Assembly: GCA_040752635.1 (NCBI GenBank)
Contig: JBFMGS010000020.1
Coordinates: 1-37,715, forward strand
Reading direction: 5' to 3'
Origin: JBFMGS01 sp040752635
GTDB taxonomy: Bacteria > Bacillota > SHA-98 > UBA4971
DNA: 37,715 bases
Shown: positions 33,292-37,715 of the stretch, one piece after another
Numbering within the stretch: position 1 is the stretch's first letter
Layout of the letters: each line of letters starts with the position of its first letter
The notes under the pieces: generated by a model
Database searches by the model: none
The model's input: only the letters and a program-made list of their open reading frames with translations
Told to the model about the DNA's origin: nothing
Position numbers and translations under genes: made by a program

Positions 33292-35292
33292 GTGGTTCTC
33301 GTGACCTTCGGCTTCGTCCGGCTGATACCGGTACCTGGCAAACAGGTCGGGAGCGTCTTCTATGACATTCGCGGCGAAGCCATCACCTCGACCGTGGCAG
33401 GCAACAGAATCGAGGTGCCGCTCTCGCGTATCGCGCCACCGCTTCGCCAGGCGGTCATCGCCGTCGAGGATGCCCGCTTCTACAAACATCCGGGCATCGA
33501 CCCGGTGGGGATCGCGCGGGCGCTCGTCCGCAACATCCGCGCCGGGCAGATCGTCGAAGGGGGGAGCACCATCACCCAGCAACTGGCGAAGAACATGTTT
33601 CTTCCGCCGGAGCGCACCATCGGACGCAAGGTCGCGGAACTTCTACTCACGTTCTACCTTGAGTTCAAATTCTCCAAGGACGAAATCCTCGAACGCTACC
33701 TTAACCTCGTGTATCTCGGCCATGGGGCATACGGGGCTGAGGCGGGCGCCCGTCTTTACTTCGGAAAGAACGCCGAAGACCTCTCGCTGGGCGAGGCCGC
33801 CATGCTAGCCGGCCTTACGCGCGGGCCCTTCTACTACTCGCCCTATCGTGACATGAGTGCCGCCCTCGAGCGCCGGAGGATCGTGCTGGAAAGGATGGCC
33901 GCTGCAGGCTATGTCACGAAGGCGCAGGCGCGTGCAGCGACGGTGGAGCCCGTCAGGCTGGTGGGGCTCGGCACCCGAGAGATTCGCGCAGCGCCGTATT
34001 TCGTGGACTATGTCATGGAGGAAGTGCTCCGCCGCCTCGGGGACGGAGGGAACCTCCTGTACTCGGGCGGCTTGAGAGTCTACACGACTCTCGACCTCAC
34101 GCTTCAAAGAGCCGCGGAGAAGGCTTTCGGAAGCGAGCTTGATGCTCTTACACCTCCTGGCGCACCGTCGGATGTGCTACCGGGCACCCCGATCCAGCCC
34201 CAGGGGGCCCTGGTGGCGATAGATCCCCGCAACGGCCACGTGCGGGCGCTGATCGGTGGGAGGAGCTTTCACGAAACCCAGTTCAACAGGGCCGTTTACG
34301 CGAAGAGACAACCTGGATCCGCGTTCAAGCCGTTCTTCTACGCCGCGGCGCTCGATAGCGGGTTCACAGCGGCCACAACGCTCGCCTGCGAGCCGCTGAC
34401 GTTCTGGTCGGCCGGGGTGCCCTACGTCCCGACGGACTATGGCAAGTTCGAGTACCATTTTCGCCAGCTTACCTTACGAGAGGCCCTGGTCGTATCGTGC
34501 AACGTGGTCTCCGTGCACCTCGCAAGCATGTTGGGGCCGGAGAAGGGCATTGAATACGCCAGGCGCCTGGGTGTCAAGAGCAGCCTGGGCCCCCATCTCT
34601 CGCTTGTGCTCGGGACCTCCGAGGTCACGCCTCTTGAGATGGCGGCGGCGTTCGCGCCGTTCGCAAACGGCGGGAAACGGGTTGAGCCCGTATTCATCGT
34701 GTCCGTGAGAGACAGGCGCGGGCGAGAGCTCTTTCGCGAGAGGCCCCGGGTCAGGCAGGTTCTCGACCCCAGAACCGCTTTCATGATCACCGACATCCTC
34801 AAACAGGTCATCAGCAAATGGGGGACTGCCGCGGACATTGCAGACAGGGTGACCCGCCCTGCCGCGGGCAAGACGGGGTCCACGCAGAACTACACTGACG
34901 CCTGGTTCGTCGGGTACACCCCGGACCTGGTGTGCTCGGTTTATATCGGCTACGACAACCCCGCAACTCCGCTTGCCAGGTCGGGCGGCGCCGCGGCGGC
35001 TCCTATATGGGCCGAGTTCGTGGAGAGAGGCCTCGCGGGAAGGCCGAAAGCGGCATTTCGGCGACCTGCGGGGATCGTATCGCGCGAGATCTGCCACGAG
35101 ACAGGGTACCTTGCAACACCCGCGTGTCCCAATACTCGCTGGGAAATCTTCAAAGCAGAAACGGCGCCCACCGAGGCTTGCCCGTGGCACAGCGCCGCGC
35201 CGGTCATTCAAGCGCCGTCTTCGTCGCCGTCCGCGGCCCAACCGGCATCCTCCGCCGCTCCGGCGGGCAGCGGGGACGTCCTTGCAAGGTAG
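33292..35292 (+). CDS. Class A penicillin-binding protein (PBP1A-like); N-terminus probably starts upstream at CTG 33247
   Basis: This bifunctional peptidoglycan synthase has 666 residues from GTG 33292. The GT51 glycosyltransferase domain shows EDARFYKHPGID (Glu59) and EGGSTITQQLAKN (90-101). The transpeptidase domain has SxxK in QPGSAFKPFF (Ser343, Lys346), SxN in VSCNVVS (Ser401, Asn403) and KTGST (526-530). The tail is Pro/Ser/Ala-rich. From 33292 only half a membrane span remains. Codons 33247-33291 are in frame and read (L)RHQRAQAVIIVSAVV, which completes a basic-hydrophobic anchor. There GGGGTG stands 6 bases before CTG 33247, and no ATG, GTG or TTG is available upstream before a stop at 33241. 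It is the only plus-strand gene here. Confidence 0.95.
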   Translation: MVLVTFGFVRLIPVPGKQVGSVFYDIRGEAITSTVAGNRIEVPLSRIAPPLRQAVIAVEDARFYKHPGIDPVGIARALVRNIRAGQIVEGGSTITQQLAKNMFLPPERTIGRKVAELLLTFYLEFKFSKDEILERYLNLVYLGHGAYGAEAGARLYFGKNAEDLSLGEAAMLAGLTRGPFYYSPYRDMSAALERRRIVLERMAAAGYVTKAQARAATVEPVRLVGLGTREIRAAPYFVDYVMEEVLRRLGDGGNLLYSGGLRVYTTLDLTLQRAAEKAFGSELDALTPPGAPSDVLPGTPIQPQGALVAIDPRNGHVRALIGGRSFHETQFNRAVYAKRQPGSAFKPFFYAAALDSGFTAATTLACEPLTFWSAGVPYVPTDYGKFEYHFRQLTLREALVVSCNVVSVHLASMLGPEKGIEYARRLGVKSSLGPHLSLVLGTSEVTPLEMAAAFAPFANGGKRVEPVFIVSVRDRRGRELFRERPRVRQVLDPRTAFMITDILKQVISKWGTAADIADRVTRPAAGKTGSTQNYTDAWFVGYTPDLVCSVYIGYDNPATPLARSGGAAAAPIWAEFVERGLAGRPKAAFRRPAGIVSREICHETGYLATPACPNTRWEIFKAETAPTEACPWHSAAPVIQAPSSSPSAAQPASSAAPAGSGDVLAR

Positions 35293-36254
35293 ACCTGCCG
35301 CCCCAGGCGCGCTTCGTATGCGCTCCACCTCGCGTTCGGGTCGGCGTTGGACTTTATTATCTGCAAGAATTGGGCGACGCTCGCGTCGAGGTTGTCTGCA
35401 AAGTGCAAAGCACAGGCTTCGATCGTCTTTGGGCGTTTGGGCGAACCCCATTCTAGTTGGCCATGGTGGCTGAGGATCATGTGACGGAGCTGCAGGGCCA
35501 ACTCGGGAGGAAACCCATCGATCTCAGCAATGCGCTCGCTCAGCATGTGGTCGCCTATGACGATATGGCCGATGAGCTTTCCTTCATCGCTCATGTCGAT
35601 GGGGCCATCATATGTATACTCGACTGTCTTGCCCATGTCATGGAGTATGGCCCCCGCGATGAGGATCTCCCGGTCTATGGCAGGATAGAGCCGCGCAGCG
35701 GATTCACATAGCGAAACGACATTGGACGTGTGCTCTATAAGACCGCCTATGACCGCGTGATGAACGGCTTTCCCGGCAGGGGCTTCCATGAAGGCTGCAG
35801 CGAACTCCGGGCTGCTAAGAAAAGCGAGCAACAGGCGACGAAGGTGAGGGTTCGCAAGCGATGTAGCAACCTGGCGGAGGTTTGCCATGAGTACATCGAC
35901 GTCCTTTTCGGTATGGGGCAGGAAATCCGAAAGCGTGTAATCCTCCCGCCTGCACTTCTTGAGCGTTTCTATCGTGACCTGCAGCGAGCGCCGGAAAGAT
36001 GTCACGTTCCCTTCCACAAGAACGATGTCGCCATCTTCGAACGAAGTGTAGATGTTCTCCCCTTCATCCCAGGCGATAGCCTTTATCTCGCCGGTCCTAT
36101 CGAACAAGGTGAAAGTAAGATATCGCCCGGGTTTGGATGAAAACCTGGCCAGTTGTTTATCTTTCGCCATGAACACGCCTCTGACAGGGTGTCCCACACG
36201 CAGATCGGCCACGCGCTGCCTTGCCGGCGCCGGCTTGTTCTGTGTCACAGCCAC
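35208..36254 (-). CDS. yhaM: 3'-5' exoribonuclease YhaM family (OB-fold plus HD domain)
   Basis: The 348-residue product has the YhaM layout. An N-terminal OB-fold nucleic-acid-binding domain spans about 15-105 (GRYLTFTLFDRTGEIKAIAW, DGDIVLVEGNV). An HD phosphohydrolase domain begins with HHAVIGGLIEHTSNVVSLCE, AGAILHDMGKT, HIVIGDHMLSE and MILSHHGQLEWGSP. YhaM trims RNA 3' ends and can degrade single-stranded DNA. The last roughly 22 residues (SPLPAGAAEDAGWAADGDEDG) are low-complexity and lie in an 85-base convergent overlap with the PBP gene. GTG 36254 is used; a second GTG two codons later is also possible. Confidence 0.94.
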   Translation of the reverse strand: MAVTQNKPAPARQRVADLRVGHPVRGVFMAKDKQLARFSSKPGRYLTFTLFDRTGEIKAIAWDEGENIYTSFEDGDIVLVEGNVTSFRRSLQVTIETLKKCRREDYTLSDFLPHTEKDVDVLMANLRQVATSLANPHLRRLLLAFLSSPEFAAAFMEAPAGKAVHHAVIGGLIEHTSNVVSLCESAARLYPAIDREILIAGAILHDMGKTVEYTYDGPIDMSDEGKLIGHIVIGDHMLSERIAEIDGFPPELALQLRHMILSHHGQLEWGSPKRPKTIEACALHFADNLDASVAQFLQIIKSNADPNARWSAYEARLGRQVYLARTSPLPAGAAEDAGWAADGDEDGA

Positions 36255-36379
36255 TCCGCCTTCCCCGTGAGATACCAGGATAGGAGATCCTTTGTAGCAT
36301 TCCCTCGTTATCCTGATTCTACAAGAAAACGGAGGATTCCTCCCAAATCACCAGTTTATGGCGAGCGACGCCTATGGCG

Positions 36380-37198
36380 CTAGACCGAAGCGGGCGACGC
36401 CAGGACAAACCGTGCGATGGCTTCTGCCACGCCGTCGCCGCTCTCACCTTCAGTGACGTAGTCCGCGGCTTCTTTCACGTGGCGTTGGGCGTTCCCAACG
36501 GCGACCCCGACCCCGGCGTATTCAAGCATCGAGATGTCGTTCTCGCTGTCGCCGACGGCCATCACTTCTTCACGCGGGACGCCGAGCCGCTGCGCCAGTA
36601 TGGCCAGCGCGGTTCCCTTGGAGACCCCGCCGGCTGTCAGTTCGATGAAGCGGGGCATCGAGCGCACCACGTGCAGGCGTGCGCCGAACTCCGCCTTAAC
36701 CCGGGGCAGGAGCCTGTCCACCTCCGCCTCCGCGGCGATTATGAGGAGCTTTGTGGGAGGCTCGGTCACGAAATCCGCGAGGTTGCCGACGGTGGCGGCA
36801 TCCACTTTAGCGTGAGCCATATACGACAACGCCTCTTCGTTGTATCGCTCCACGTAGAGTACATCATCGATGTACACGTTGACGTGCAGGCCCCGGGCCT
36901 GTGCATAGAAGAGGACCTCCCTGGCCTGCTCCAGGGGGACAGGCCGGTGGCTGATCACCTCGTGTGTCCCGGCTGTCTTGATGAGCGCGCCGTCGTACGT
37001 GATTAGCGGGGCGTCGATCCCAAGCTCCTCAGCGAACGGCACCGTTGCCCGGAACATCCGCCCGCTTGCGAGCGTAACCACGCAGCCCGCCCTCACGGCG
37101 GCTCTCACAGCGTTTTTTGGGCGGTCACCGATCTTCAGGTCCGTGCCTATCAGCGTAAAATCAACATCAATCGCAACGAGCTTCACTCCGATGTCCAT
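36380..37198 (-). CDS. Cof-type HAD-IIB family phosphatase
   Basis: This 272-residue member of the HAD superfamily (Cof/YkrA-like, sugar-phosphate or nucleotide phosphatases) starts MDIGVKLVAIDVDFTLIG. Motif I is DVDFT, where most relatives have DxDGT. The others are SGRM (motif II region), KG in GGVSKGTALAILAQRLGVP (motif III) and GDSENDISMLEYAGVGVAVG (motif IV). The large cap between about 80 and 190 is the C2B type. Substrate is not predictable. ATG 37198 is preferred for family fit; the frame is open to 37222. It precedes yhaM by about 125 bases in the same direction. Confidence 0.92.
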   Translation of the reverse strand: MDIGVKLVAIDVDFTLIGTDLKIGDRPKNAVRAAVRAGCVVTLASGRMFRATVPFAEELGIDAPLITYDGALIKTAGTHEVISHRPVPLEQAREVLFYAQARGLHVNVYIDDVLYVERYNEEALSYMAHAKVDAATVGNLADFVTEPPTKLLIIAAEAEVDRLLPRVKAEFGARLHVVRSMPRFIELTAGGVSKGTALAILAQRLGVPREEVMAVGDSENDISMLEYAGVGVAVGNAQRHVKEAADYVTEGESGDGVAEAIARFVLASPASV

Positions 37199-37222
37199 CA
37201 CCCCATCCAAAGGGCCACCCAC

Positions 37223-37485
37223 ACCTCAGCCTGGTTCTCAATACACAAACCCCGCCTTTCACTCAAGCACTGGCAACCTGCTGTAAGGCAAGGGTATTCC
37301 TGCGCGAGACTGTTGGTTTTCTTCAGCTACTAACAAAGACGCCCACAAAACGGTGTGCTTGGGTGCCCTCAAGCCCGTGTGGTTTCGTTGAATCTAGGAT
37401 ATGTCATCCCAGTCGATGGCAAAAACCAACGGCCTCCTGCGCACCAACTCAGAGCGCGAACTCAGAGCGTGGGTGTCCGAGCCCT
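37223..37485. other. Intergenic region between the holin-like gene and the HAD phosphatase gene
   Basis: These 263 bases hold no recognisable gene or structured RNA. A promoter for the HAD gene should lie here but could not be read reliably, and no terminator hairpin was seen after the holin-like gene. Confidence 0.35.
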
Positions 37486-37715
37486 TTACCGACCTTGCGC
37501 CCGATCCCGCACAAGGAAACTGAGAATGCTACTGCCAATGGAAAGCAATATGGACGCCAGCACCGCCGGCCAAAAACCTGCTATGTAAAACCCTCCCACT
37601 ATACGAGCGACAAGCCACAGCATGAGCCCGTTGATGACGAAAGTGAACAGCCCGAGCGTCAGCACCTGAAGCGGCAGTGACAGGATGATCAGGACCGGCC
37701 GTATCAGCGCGTTCA
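37486..37715 (-). CDS. Phage-holin-superfamily-IV/YvlD-like membrane protein, 5' end beyond window
   Basis: The visible 76 residues enter from the right window edge and end at TAA 37488-37486. They read NALIRPVLIILSLPLQVLTL, then GLFTFVINGLMLWLVARIVG, then a last span around AVLASILLSIGSSILSFLV, and a short basic tail RDRAQGR. The pattern N-x-x-I-R-P-V-L...LP...LTLGLFTFVINGLML is typical of the four-span holin family IV (YvlD) proteins of bacterial chromosomes, whose role is unknown. The first span and start codon are outside the window. Confidence 0.85.
   Translation of the reverse strand, partial: NALIRPVLIILSLPLQVLTLGLFTFVINGLMLWLVARIVGGFYIAGFWPAVLASILLSIGSSILSFLVRDRAQGR

Noticed and set aside
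33239..33300. Alternative PBP start at GTG 33240 in the neighbouring frame with a later frameshift
   Set aside because: That frame gives a non-hydrophobic sequence and has no ribosome site; a frameshift would be needed, whereas the CTG frame already yields a proper anchor.
1..37715. tRNA or rRNA genes, insertion sequences, prophage or defence genes
   Set aside because: None was recognised by eye; every sizeable coding region is accounted for by housekeeping or transport families. A dedicated tRNA and covariance search would be decisive.

Overview
The window looks like a Bacillota (Firmicutes) chromosome segment from a GC-rich, probably spore-forming, Clostridia-like lineage. It is likely a draft or metagenome scaffold, because it carries a run of exactly 100 N (21896-21995). 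The lineage call rests on two T-box leaders, an L20-type infC leader, the ytxC-thrS pairing, a YtpB-type sesquarterpene synthase and the cdaA-cdaR-glmM-glmS cluster. No rRNA or other phylogenetic marker is present to name the organism. All genes are on the minus strand except one class A penicillin-binding protein. Transcription therefore runs mostly from right to left, and upstream means higher coordinates.

From right to left: a partial holin-like membrane protein; a Cof-type HAD phosphatase; a YhaM exoribonuclease whose 3' end overlaps the convergent PBP gene; then an archaeal-type phosphoglycerate mutase. Next is a cell-envelope block: cdaA and cdaR (c-di-AMP synthesis and control), glmM, glmS (amino-sugar precursors), acpS, nnr (NAD(P)HX repair), alr (D-alanine) and a lipoamide dehydrogenase cut by the assembly gap. 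A glutamate/dicarboxylate symporter, a slipin-type SPFH membrane protein and ytxC follow.

The left half is a translation block. thrS lies behind a consensus promoter and a T-box with a Thr (ACC) specifier. infC-rpmI-rplT lies behind its own promoter and a long attenuator-bearing leader, and infC appears to start with AUC. A SpoU-family rRNA methyltransferase follows. Then a T-box with a Phe (UUC) specifier precedes tlyA-pheS-pheT. Both synthetases lack an accessory domain: ThrS has no TGS domain, and PheT has no internal OB-fold tRNA-binding domain.

In many Firmicutes pheST is followed directly by zapA-cvpA-polX-mutS2. Here a peptide-type ABC transporter cassette (binding protein and two permeases, no ATPase) sits between pheT and zapA and is joined to zapA by a stop/start overlap. 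After polX comes a sesquarterpene-cyclase gene instead of mutS2. A 55-residue membrane protein coupled to cvpA was also found.

No wholly new multi-gene system is evident. The most unusual signals are the domain-reduced synthetases, the rearranged pheST operon with tlyA at its head, the AUC start of infC, the Ser-Gln hexanucleotide repeat in cdaR and several large intergenic hairpins.
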